Of a stretch of DNA of 64,000 nt, positions 23,340 through 33,671 are shown piece by piece. Every line of letters begins with the position of its first letter. The stretch's first letter is position 1. Below the pieces are notes generated by a model. It had not been told where the DNA came from. It saw only the letters and a program-made list of their open reading frames with translations, and did not search any database. The DNA comes from Sparassis latifolia (lineage: Eukaryota; Basidiomycota; Agaricomycetes; Polyporales; Sparassidaceae): assembly GCA_018466975.1 (NCBI GenBank), contig CM031561.1, forward strand, positions 4,216,001 through 4,280,000, read 5' to 3'. A program made the position numbers and the translations under genes.

Positions 23340-26300
23340 TTACTGTATGGGCGCCTTAGCAGCTCCCAAGTTATCTTCTTTGCGGGGTGTCTTTGCCTTG
23401 GTCTTGGAGGCTGAGGAGCTCTTGTCCCTAGACTTTTCCTTGGTCTGCCTGAAGCACAGGAACTCAATGCCAGTTGCACGACGCGTGTCTGCCAAAGTTT
23501 TCTTGACTACATCAAGGTTCGCTTGAAGGTTCTCATCCCCAGGTCGACGGGCGTATGCTTGCGATATGGTCGTGTACAGATCGGATAGTGTTTGTTCCGC
23601 GGACGAGGTCACGTAGCGCGAGAGTGTCTGATGCAAAAATTCAATTTCTAGTGTTGCCTAAGGATGGCCAACGTGTGTCAGCGTGGACTTGCGACATAAG
23701 TGAGGAACGTACGCGCAGCATGCCTCCCATGCCAAAGCGTTTAACTTGGCGGAAGCAGCGCAGCGCTTCTTCTGCGACGGTCACGACAAGGGCGCTCAGT
23801 GTCCGTTCCAAAAGCGGAGCGGCAACGGCGCTGACTTGGGCGTGCACGCCCACCAGATACATGAGGACCTCGTACACGTACGAGCGAATCTCTGGAAACG
23901 ACGCGATCAGGAATGGACAGTGTGGAGATCCGACGATGAGACACACCCTTTGGCTGTGGCGTCTCATACCAGTCCATCTGCGGATCCAAGACACCGTTTC
24001 GCACCATGTCAATGAGAGTCGCCGCTTTCGGATTGACATAACTCCCGAAGAGGGTCTCGTCGAGTTCCTGCACGACCTTTGCCAAGGTCTAGCGGCAAAG
24101 CATATTCTCAGAGGGACAGCCGGGGAAGGGTCGGAACATTAAGGTCGGCACGCACCCGTTTGTCATCTTCTGTCGTGATCCCGAACGTATCCTCCAATTC
24201 GTTCGTCATGCTCGGGATGAGCGAATTCATCAGATACCCGAAGTTCGAGACAACGAGCAGAAGCCGATTGTCCTGCAACAGACGCAGGAAATTGGCATCG
24301 GGGGTAGGAATGTAACGGACCAATTACATACCGCATCCTGTATGTCGACAAGTTCCAGCGGGTTCGTCCCTGTTAATACAGTCATATCCGCTAATTTGAG
24401 ATGTGTCCCTGCCACCGTCGGTGACTCGTCGGAGGCAAGATGCACAAGCCCATCTAAGAATGCGTAGAGAGTATCTAGAAAAGCCTTGACGATTTTGGCA
24501 GTGAATTCTGGTGCGACAGGCCTTCGTTTGCCCACACGCGATGACGACATGCTGGAGGAAGACGAGAGATCCACTCCACCAGCTATCTTGAACGCGCATG
24601 TGGTGACATGCTTCTGGAAGACCCGCATCTGTGATAGGTAGATAGTCGTGTATGGGACAACGGCCGAGCCGATCCAGTTCTCCAGATTGTAGAAGACGTT
24701 TGCATCTACGATGAAGTGGAGTGAGCGATGCCGGGGCTCCGAAGGAATTCTCTTTCTCACCTCTCAGCCAGGCCTGAGTGAATATGTCCTCGAATTTCCA
24801 CCGAGCACTTTCCAACAACTCCTTTAGGATCGAAGAGGCCTCGTTGGAAATTTCCATACCCTGGATATCATTGATGCTGTCCTGCAGCTCCCCCAGAACT
24901 TTCATCAGATGATGAGCAGTCGTGAGCGAATTTGAATCCTTGGGGAGTAAGGGAGGTGCTGTGTCGGAAGCACTACCCGGAGGGGTCATTACGGCCATGT
25001 CGGAAAACATGAAAAATTCCGATAGGAGAGAGATATAGAGCTTCACGATGTCAAGTGCCATTGTGCGACATTGCAAAGGACTCCGACGTGATGGAGGCCC
25101 CTGATCGTGGCCATGAAACTCAGTGCTCCGCGTTCCAGAGGAGAGACGATGGAATACCTTTTTGAACTTGCCGTCCATGAACGATCTGGCGATTCGCCAA
25201 AAATTCGGGAGTGAGGACAGCATGGCCTCAGAGACACCTTTGACCATCGCCAAAATGGCCTGCCAAATATCATGTCCACCCGATTGAGCTGTAAGCATGC
25301 ACAAGACAGATTAGAATGAGATCACTTGGAACAGGCAACAACGAACGAATAATGGTATCGTTCTGTTTGGACTCCAACGCGATGATACAACTCTGCAGTT
25401 GCTCAGACAAAGCTGGAGTCAGTGCTCTTAAACTTGTATCCTGGGGAGTAGCTCTCTCGAACACCGCTGGCAGGCATGTAAGTTATTCGTTGCGAAAAAT
25501 AATCGGAATATCACACCTACATTGAACGTATGCGACGGAAGCGGTGTATGTTTCTTGCATGTGCTGTAGGATGTATTTGTGCTGAGCGTCGAAGTAAGTC
25601 CATACTGGGTCGTCGGTTGGATGCAATTCGACCAATATCCTATATCCAGTGTTGATCAAACTCAAGGCTCAACAACAGGTAGGGTAAAGGGCGTACTCAA
25701 TCGTCTTCTCCTGCTCTTCGACACTTCGAGAGGGGTCTTCCAGTTTCGCAACAAGCTGATTCTTCATCTCTCCCATTACTTTCTCTACAGTGCTCCACAC
25801 CTTGTCCAATATTCGCCTCTGACGCTCCTCTGCATTCGTAGAAGCCGGACCATCCTTCTTAGATCCCACTGGGAGTAGTTGGCCCGGTCGAGACTCGAGC
25901 AAGAATTTGCCCTTCTTGTAGTCTCTCATGGCAGCTTCATAGCGGCCCTGTACACGACCACGACATCAGCTGAGATGCTGACTTCAGTGCGAAACATACC
26001 GAATCGATTGACTCAATCAGTGAACCTGGTAAGTTGAAAAAGAATTTCGACCGCTCGAAAACGCTGAGCGTAGTACGCAGTTTTTGTGCCTTGAGGGCGT
26101 TCTCTAGAACCGGGAGAAATACTTGATCTGCTTTCTGTGCGGAATCTCCACACGATAGTGGGATTTCAGTAAAATGTGTTCACATCCTGTAATTAGAACT
26201 TACTCTTGAGGTGTTCACGTAGGGGTTTCGTTCCGAAGTCGTTCTGCCCTGCCAAGAGTCCCTCCCGCATCTCTGCATGCAGCGCTGCAAATAGAAATGG

Positions 26301-26918
26301 TTTCACCTCTCATGAGCACGAAACAGTGGACATTATGGCGTACCATCAGTCGACGCCTTGACGGCCACAAATCTGTCGAAATTCTCCTCCACAAGAATCC
26401 TCACTGCTTCCGATCTCGACTCTATCGAAGCCCTGAGGTGAGCGATACCTGCCGCGAGATCCTGATAAGTCGCATTAGGGTGTACCGCAGACAGGAAGGC
26501 TTTCGGGTTGAATGACTTGGAGGAAATGAGGACAGCAGCCTCTGCAGCATTAAATGAACGTCTGGTTTCACGCAAAAGGAAGTATCGACTAGACTGACTG
26601 GTATCTAGGTCCATATTCCGTACACTAGCAATATGATTAACGACTGATGATTCGACTAAGGCGTACCCTACATACTCGATGACGGTTCCGAGAGCCAGTG
26701 GGTCGACTTCCCCTTCGTTGCTCGAGCTTGTCAGTGAACCCGCGAGCGAGTTGTCTGCGTCATGATCTATCTCTTCCCACTTTCTGATAACAGAATAACA
26801 GTTAGGAAAGTACGATTCTCAGTCAGAATGGACTGGCACAATACACCGGCGACAGAGTTGATATATTGTAAGTCTTGAGCAGGTCGGCATCGTCGATGTC
26901 AAAGTTTAGCTTCCCCAT
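23340..26918 (-). CDS. SEC5: Exocyst complex subunit SEC5 (EXOC2)
   Basis: Multi-exon minus-strand gene with start at 26918 (first exon 26918-26847, [20 protein letters not shown]) and stop at 23340. Sec5 is a subunit of the octameric exocyst, which tethers secretory vesicles to sites of polar growth such as the hyphal tip. Signature segments are [40 protein letters not shown] and [10 protein letters not shown] in the N-terminal coiled region. Later come the helical-bundle blocks [59 protein letters not shown] and [13 protein letters not shown] near the end. The tail is Lys/Ser-rich. I did not fix every internal splice site. The gene ends 150 bp from the convergent RMD1-like gene and starts 274 bp from SCS7. 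Confidence 0.92.
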
Positions 26919-27192
26919 GATATTGAACACAGCGTAATGCGAATCCACATAAGCTAAACCCGCAGACCCTACAGAAAAAGTGCCAGAGAGAACAAGGCAC
27001 AGCAGTTGCAGACATCAGACGTTATCAGATAAATTATTATGGTCCAGGTAAGTCCAGATTTGGAAAGACCATGTGAGGCAGTTGCACGTTACCGTGTGAA
27101 TGATCCCAATAAATGTTCCATGGCGAGATTTCCGCGCTCAAATATTCGGAGGAGCTCTCATCTTCAACTCCATCCGCCCTCTTCCTTCCACC
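26919..27192. promoter_or_regulatory. Shared upstream region of SEC5 and SCS7
   Basis: 274 bp separate two divergent start codons, so the promoters must overlap. I recognise no particular binding site. Confidence 0.5.
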
Positions 27193-28696
27193 ATGTCGAA
27201 AAGAGTCCGCATCTATACTCTGGAGGATGTTGCTGCTCACAGCTCTCCGTCGAGCTGCTGGGTCACTCGTGATGGCAAGGTTTACGACGTGACCAATTTC
27301 CTGCCCGACCACCCGGGAGGTGACGACCTCCTCTTGAGCTACGCCGGAAGGGACGTTGGCGCAATCATGAAGGACTCAAGCCAGCACGACCACTCGGATT
27401 CAGCGTATGACATGCTGGACGAATGCATCATTGGGAGGATTGGCTCTGAAGCGGATATCGTGCGCGAGGGTGCGTATTCCATGCAACCACTGTGACCGTT
27501 TGGAGGCAACTGCGACATGGCTTTAGAGTGCTCTCAGTCACTCTAGGCCGCCTTAATACATGTCTTAGATGCCTCCAGACACGTGCCGCGTTGCTGTGGG
27601 AAAGGTATGCAAAGACACTGAGCGAATATGCAGATTGGGAAGCTACCGATGATTTCGTGCCCGAAAACACGGACACTACTGCCGACTTTGAGAAGACGCA
27701 TTTCCTCGACCTTCGCCAGCCGCTTTTGCGCCAGGTGTGGGAGGCCAACTTTAGCAAGTCGTACTATCTGCAACAGGTTCACCAACCTCGCCACACTCCT
27801 GAATCTCCGCGTCTCTTTGGACCGGATTACCTCGAGGCAAGTCATCTCAAAAGTACTCCACTCTAGTATTTTCATCATATGCCATCGAGTAGATTTTTTC
27901 ACGTACGGCGTGGTACGTTGTGCCGATCGTATGGTCGCCCATTGCAAGCTACATCTTTATCCGCTCGTTGGTCCAATTCACACTGGGCAATGACTCCCTA
28001 CCCCTGTTCAGAGAAGATCCTCTTGCGCCGCTCATTGCTATTACCACGACCACCATCCCACTCTTGTCAGTTGTGAAGACACTACTCTGTTTCTTCTTAG
28101 GAAACTTCGTGTGGACGATCCTGGAGTACATCTTCCACCGGTGCCTATTCCACATGGACTATTACCTCCCGGATCACCCGGCGGCATTAACAGTGCACTT
28201 TTTGCTACATGGCGTTCATCATTATCTTCCTATGGACAGGTAATACTCTCTGAACATTGCCAAGACCGTGGTAATAATGAACATTGTAGGCTGCGATTGG
28301 TGATGCCTCCTGCTATGTTCGCTGCTCTGGAAGCGCCTATGACTGCGCTGGCCCACGCCTTGTTCCCAGCAGCAGTTGCGAATGGCATCATCGCCGGCGC
28401 CTTCACTTTTTGTAAGTTTTCCAGCCCTACCGCCATGCTCTTATTTAGTGTCTGTTCTCTATCAGACATCGTATATGATTGCATGCATTACGCGTAAGTG
28501 CCAATCTGTAATTGACTGCCGCTACAATCCTCACTCTAACTTCACCGGTGACAGGCTTCACCATAGCAAACTGCCTATCTATGTGAAAGAGATGAAGAAG
28601 TACCACCTCGCGCACCACTACAAGAACTTCGACCTCGGGTTCGGCGTGACGAGCAAGATATGGGACTACGTCTTCAACACCGTGCTACCTATTTGA
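27193..28696 (+). CDS. SCS7: Sphingolipid fatty-acid alpha-hydroxylase (FA2H/Scs7)
   Basis: Six exons: 27193-27469, 27634-27836, 27893-28239, 28290-28411, 28466-28493, 28555-28696, giving 372 aa, the usual size. The enzyme 2-hydroxylates the very long acyl chain of ceramides in the ER membrane, taking electrons through its fused cytochrome b5 domain. That domain (residues 1-85) has the heme motif LPDHPGG and the second heme His in HDHSDSAYD. The hydroxylase part has the di-iron histidine boxes FHRCLFH, HGVHHYLPMD, LHHSK and YHLAHHYKNFD, and hydrophobic segments between them. The first intron is 164 nt. Intron 27837-27892 begins GCAAGT, a GC-AG intron, which is required to keep the frame DYLE-IFSRTAWY. 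Confidence 0.95.
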
Positions 28697-29236
28697 GCCA
28701 CACATTCGTTCATTATTGCGGCCCGGTAGACACTATGGATTCACTATGAAGGTACTACAGTCGGCCTTGTAATTTTTGGTTATACACCCGCTCCTTGCAG
28801 TGGACTCCGTCTTCGTTAAAGATACCTTACAATTTGTCTTCTGTGCGCTTCGTTCGTGCGAAGTGAATGGCATACCTCCCTCGCTCTTCACGCAATCAGT
28901 TGCATAGTGACGTGACCGCGTCGCCTCGTGCATACAACGTGGGCAACACCCACAACAACGCACACAGGGTTAATCATGTGGCACGTTGTTCACGCAGACA
29001 CGCCGTTCAAACATGGATGGATCATCTCATTGGGGTTTTCGCCTTGCAGGTTCGGTGAAACAAAGTAAGTATAACTTTGGAGTACCGGTTCCGGCCATGG
29101 ATGTGTATCGTCGTTCCGACTGCAGGAAGCTCGATTGTCCCGCGGAGGATCTGCAACAACATAACTCGGCCAAGCGAACGCATTCATGATGTGGTCACGA
29201 ATCCAACTGCTACTTTCGCAGGAGATGAAGAAATAA
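28697..29236. other. Intergenic, no gene seen
   Basis: The 3' flank of SCS7 and the left flank of the TIR element. Short ORFs only. Confidence 0.5.
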
Positions 29237-29242
29237 CAAGAA

Positions 29243-29545
29243 TATGGAGGTCGTTTGGTTACGGTTCGTTTATGGACAGATGCCGTGATGCCGATGCGTG
29301 GCTCTCGCGTGGTTCATCCAGGAGACCTCAGTCACCCCTTACGTGCGCTAGTATTTTTCCTTAGCACCTGCCATTTGTGCCGTACGTCATGCTCGCCGTG
29401 CGTCGGCTCGAGCTCATCGTCACTGACGATGAGCTCCACTACATGCTCAGAAAATTCCCTTAAATATTTTCATTCCACTAATTACCATGTACATAAGTAC
29501 ATTAGCAAGAAGTATTCATCATGAATATGTAAGGTGCTCTCGCCG
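29243..29545 (+). repeat. Left terminal inverted repeat of the Pack-type element
   Basis: About 300 bp matching the right arm at 31315-31610 in inverse orientation, with scattered substitutions and one short indel near 29490-29500. The outermost bases are TATGGAGGTCG. Confidence 0.85.
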
Positions 29546-30205
29546 TCATCAGGTAGATATTGTTCGAGATGGTGAGTGCAGCATGGGCTAGGAACAGTCC
29601 AGCACTGTGTTGCGTGGATTTCAATGTAGATATAGCACTGCCGCGAATCACATCAGGAGACCATCAGCCGCATGAGTAGTGCGCAAGATGCTTGCGGCCA
29701 TCGTAGCCCAAAAATCTGAATTCACATTTGCTGGAGAGCTACCATGTATATATCTATTCAGCAAGTTGGTACTAGTCCGAATCCGTGTCACTACTCGTCC
29801 ATTCATTGTGCTCATGCCCGGAAGGGGCATCTGACGAGAAACCATCATTGACTTGAGACCCAGAATGCCTGACGACTGAGCGACCTTCGCGTGGATGATG
29901 AAGATCCAGCACGGGCATCCACTCCTCGCCACCTGCATCTTCTCCAACAGGAGGCACTGCAGCATGGGCAGAAACTGCAAGTTGAATGTCTTCATCATCA
30001 TTGAATGCGTAGAAGCCTTGATAGTAATTTCATTGTACTCAGGGTTTCTTGGAATCTGTATTTATCTGGCCTACGAGTCGGAATTGGCGAAAGTTGAAAG
30101 TGGTCCAAAGATTGGCACCATCTCAACAGCAAGATATAGCCCAATTCTCTCAGATGCCGCTGAACAAACCCACAGCACAATATATTCCGACATCTGTCAC
30201 GAAAC

Positions 30206-30337
30206 ATGGACTTGGCGAACTTCGAGAGGATGACAGAGGAGTTCGCCATCTACATGAACTACGTCCGGAAACTCGGCTTCGAGGAGACGCCAGACTACGA
30301 CTTCCGACTCCGTGAGCTCTTCATCAACACAGACTGA
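30206..30337 (+). pseudogene. Captured casein kinase I C-terminal fragment
   Basis: An uninterrupted 43-codon reading frame (ATG 30206, stop 30337) contains MTEEFAIYMNYVRKLGFEE followed by TPDYDFRLRELF. This is the alpha-helical end of the kinase domain in fungal casein kinase I of the Yck/Cki type. The catalytic part of the kinase is absent, so this is only a fragment carried inside the TIR element. An extra residue (FRLREL rather than FLREL) suggests slight decay. Confidence 0.7.
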
Positions 30338-30459
30338 CGCAGACTGCTTCGAGCCTCGGTGGTGCGACACCGTACTTTGCTTCTATTCCCTCGCGAACCT
30401 CGTCTCACTTGTAACAGCTCCTCAGGACCTCTACCTTGGAGACGTCATCTCGAGATAGC

Positions 30460-30537
30460 TCGACTTCTCCACACCGTGCACGCTGGTCTCTACGGCAGAG
30501 CGGGGCACGAAGGTCCACATGTATCCCGCTGGACGTG
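30460..30537 (+). repeat. 78-bp direct repeat inside the element, copy 1
   Basis: Matches 31028-31105 in the same orientation with about three differences. In one frame it reads STPCTLVSTAERGTKVH. The two copies bracket the ING fragment. Confidence 0.75.
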
Positions 30538-30554
30538 TCACCCACACGATCACA

Positions 30555-31010
30555 CAAATGTCCTACCGCAAAAACCGCAAGCAGCGTCGCTCTCAAGCGT
30601 TTCCAGAAGATGAGGAGAACGTGATAGAGCAACTTCCAGTGGTCGAGGTTACGCCAGAACAAGAACAGGAGCCACGTGGCCCCGAAGACGCTGTGGATGC
30701 TGCGGACGCGACATCCGACAAGGAACGCGAGGTATGAGACGCGTTCAAGGAGGAGAACTACGAAGGTGAGCCTCACCATGCATATACGGATGAAACTCAC
30801 GCATTTATAGTGCTCGAGCAACTTCCCCTATCTCTACAGCGTTCGTTTACGTTGATGCTTGAACTGGACCAGCAAGTGCATGGTACGCAGTGACTTTCCC
30901 TATGTCGTGAACAAGACTGACTTATGATAGATTACGAGGCGCATATATTGCCCAGTCTGAGAAAATATATCGAGCTCCGAAAGGGTCTGGAGGGTAAATT
31001 CGATGTGGTG
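30555..31010 (+). pseudogene. Captured ING-family (PHD partner) N-terminal fragment with introns
   Basis: The stretch reads YRKNRKQRRSQAFPEDEEN, an acidic linker ending DKEREV, then a TGA where a Trp codon is likely, DAFKEENYE, and after a GT-AG intron (about 30764-30810) VLEQLPLSLQRSFTLMLELD QQVH. After a second intron (about 30882-30930) it continues DYEAHILPSLRKYIELRKG. The LPxxLxRxFTLMxELD pattern is the N-terminal helical domain of ING proteins, chromatin-complex subunits that carry a C-terminal PHD finger. The PHD finger is missing. Retained introns show the piece came from genomic DNA, not from mRNA. Confidence 0.65.
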
Positions 31011-31027
31011 CAGGAGCAGCAGCAACA

Positions 31028-31105
31028 TCGACTTCTCCACACCGTGCACGCTGGTCTCTATGGCAGAGCGGGGCACGAAGGTCCACGTGTATCCCGCTGG
31101 ATGTG
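31028..31105 (+). repeat. 78-bp direct repeat inside the element, copy 2
   Basis: Second copy of the repeat at 30460-30537. It continues on its 3' side into an open frame (DMYLAREGDLILAEVWPLSE) that I cannot assign. Confidence 0.75.
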
Positions 31106-31314
31106 GACATGTATCTCGCGCGCGAGGGCGACCTGATCCTCGCGGAGGTGTGGCCGCTCAGCGAGAAGTCGCCCACTGCGCAGTGCCTCAGCGTGGGCAC
31201 GCCCCTCAAGGGTAAGGGCCGCCCAAAGGTCATGAGCTTCAGCACAGGCCCGGTGTCGGTGTCGACGCCATGGTTAGGTACTCGCAACTGTGCAACTTCT
31301 TGAACCAGGTCATC

Positions 31315-31610
31315 TACCGTGAGAGCATCTTGTATATTCATGATGAATACTTCTTGCTATGTACATAGTAATTAGTGGAATGAAAATATTTAGGAGAAGT
31401 TTTTGAGCATGTAGTGGAGCTCGTCGTCAGCAACGATGAGCTCGAGCCGACGCACGGCGAGCACGACATGCGGGACGAATGGCAGGTGCTAAGGAAAAAT
31501 ACTAGCGCACGTAAGGGGTGACTGAGGTCTCCTGGATGAACCACGCGAGAGCCACGCATCGGCATCACGGCATCTGTCCATAAACGAACCGTAACCAAAC
31601 GACCTCCATA
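31315..31610 (-). repeat. Right terminal inverted repeat of the Pack-type element
   Basis: Inverse copy of 29243-29545. The outer end CGACCTCCATA is followed by the CAAGAA direct repeat. Confidence 0.85.
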
Positions 31611-31616
31611 CAAGAA

Positions 31617-33671
31617 GACTAAGACCAAGCCCAGTATATTTATGTCGACAATATTCTTCACGAATTTCAGTGCATATTCACAACCAAAAGCTATTGCAGT
31701 AGAAGACTACCGGGCCCCAAGTAGAGGTTTCCGCATAATCGGAAGCGACTACAAACGACTCGGAGCGTACGGGGCCTATCAGTATCTGAGCAGGCTTTGC
31801 TGCAAGAGTTTGACCTTACTCAATCTCGTACGCAATTTGTATGATAGGAAGCACTACCTTTTTAATACTACTCCGTGCTACGTTATCAGGCGGAGATTTA
31901 GTGGATGGTAGCGTTATACTTCTCCAAGTCTATCCGCCGTCGAGTTTCTCCGTCCTGAACACAATGTACATATATGGCTAACGGTGTTGCGCGATCGCGG
32001 CGATCTGCGATAACACGGACTTGCAACTCTCTAACGACTCTTCACTACACGGCCAGAATTTAGGCAGACCCCAAAATCATTACACGAAAAGGGTAGTAAT
32101 CGTGCCGGGCACGGGCTGTTGCGGCGACTCCGCTCTCAGGCCCCATTCTGGTGCCGCAGATGTCTGGCCGTGTAGGATCCGCGTCGTCTCCATACGGGCG
32201 ATGGACTCATCGACCTCCTGGCTACTAGAAGCTTAAGGTGGAAGACCAGCGAGAACGATGCTGAAATCACGTTGAAATACACTCCTTGACAATCTTTACG
32301 TACAAGAATTACTACTGCACATCCGAGTTTCGGACTCGGAGAAAATGTGGCGTGCGGTGCGTAGGTGCGTAAATTCCACGTTGAATCATCGCCTATTGAA
32401 TATCGTTGCAGGTTACCTACGGTCCATCCGGCGGATACTGGAGGCCGCTGTGCCTGCCTACTTCTCTGATACCGCTGAATTTTCGGAGTTTGTTACCGTC
32501 CTCTGCAAGGTGTCTCCCCCGGCGCCCCATTCAATTTACCATCGGAAGAAAGTAGACATAGCTCTAACAGCGAGTGGTTGGATGTTGCGATCGAGCTCCG
32601 CGACAACACTACATCAAACATCCGTCCGCGGAATGATATGGATTGACCTGTATCTATCACGACAGGTGACCTTCCACAGAAGAAGCTATGTTAACGGCAG
32701 TGGTGGTACGGTGGGTGAAAGTGAGTTGGTTCTCTGCTCAGTGTGGTGCTCAAGCGCTCACTCCTTGTACGCAGAAATCGAAGACTCGGACATAACGTAG
32801 GTTCCGTGAGGTCCTTCGGTGCGACCGAGAGATGTAAACATCGTTCCGAGGGGCACATGCACGAGCACATTGAAGAGTCCAATGGTACGGGACGGCTTGG
32901 ACGACCGTCTGAAACGGACGACCGCCATCGGTTCGATCAATGAACTCTATCCGTGTGATACTCAGCCAAAGGTCAACCTTGCCATTTGGAATCGGACACG
33001 AGTAGCCTGCGTGATTGCCGACTTGGAGCTCCCCGTTCTTAACGCATCGGCTTCTGCTGAGGTTTAGTTTGTTCGTTTGTTGTATCCGGCGACGGGTGTG
33101 GTTGATAACGTCTTCCGAGGGTAAGGCAGACGCGGAGATTTGACAATTGTTGAGTGACGAATATCGGAGGAGTTCAACGCCGTATGCGGCCCTAGCCTGC
33201 AAGGGTTCTTGGACACTTTGGATGGATTGGCGGCGTACGGTGTGGGAACATGCTGAGTGCTAGTCTAAAGAGCGGGGAGACGCAACACGTTCAGGGTGCG
33301 ACAGATCTACCACTAACTACGCTCAGCGCTTGAGTATCGGCGTGATGACTCGAGAATGTAGTGGCCGTAAGTAAATTAGCTTATAGAAACTTTGGAAATA
33401 ACCCTTGTACTCCCACGACACTCTCGCCGCGGTCTTAATCTTGAAGCTTGAAGACTTGAGAGAGAGCCAACATCGTTATACATATACATGGAGCCTGGTT
33501 GTGAAGTAGATGACAGTGGAAAAGAGGAATAATGGCAATATTTGGTGCAATGCCTAAGTGGGTGTCCAAATGGAGAAGGGGAGATGCTAAAGCAAGGAAA
33601 TAACAGTGACTCCGGCCCGGGGTCGGAGCGGGCCCTCTGACTCTCTCATCCACGACGGTCGTCTCGGTGGT
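31617..33671. other. Two-kb region with a possible decayed plus-strand gene
   Basis: Two plus-strand ORFs, 32345-32800 and 32819-33067, look protein-like. The first has AEFSEFVTVL and HRKKVDIALTASGW; the second has VPRGTCTSTL and VACVIADLELPV. I could not join them with a clean intron and recognise no family. A 150-codon antisense ORF overlaps the second. The rest of the interval shows nothing. Confidence 0.3.

Larger units (their letters stand above)
29237..31616. mobile_element. Pack-type TIR element with captured host gene fragments
   Basis: The ends 29243-29545 and 31610-31315 are near-identical inverted repeats of about 300 bp (TATGGAGGTCGTTTGG ... on the plus strand at left, the same on the minus strand at right). 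A 6-bp direct repeat, CAAGAA, flanks both ends (29237-29242 and 31611-31616), as expected of a target-site duplication. The interior of about 1.77 kb encodes no recognisable transposase. It contains pieces of host genes: a casein kinase I C-terminal tail, an ING-family N-terminal region with its introns, and a third unidentified coding-like fragment present twice. The size and structure fit a non-autonomous DNA transposon that has captured gene fragments. The superfamily is uncertain. Confidence 0.8.

Noticed and set aside
29237..31616. Reading the gene-capturing element as a Helitron
   Set aside because: It has long terminal inverted repeats and a target duplication, which Helitrons lack.
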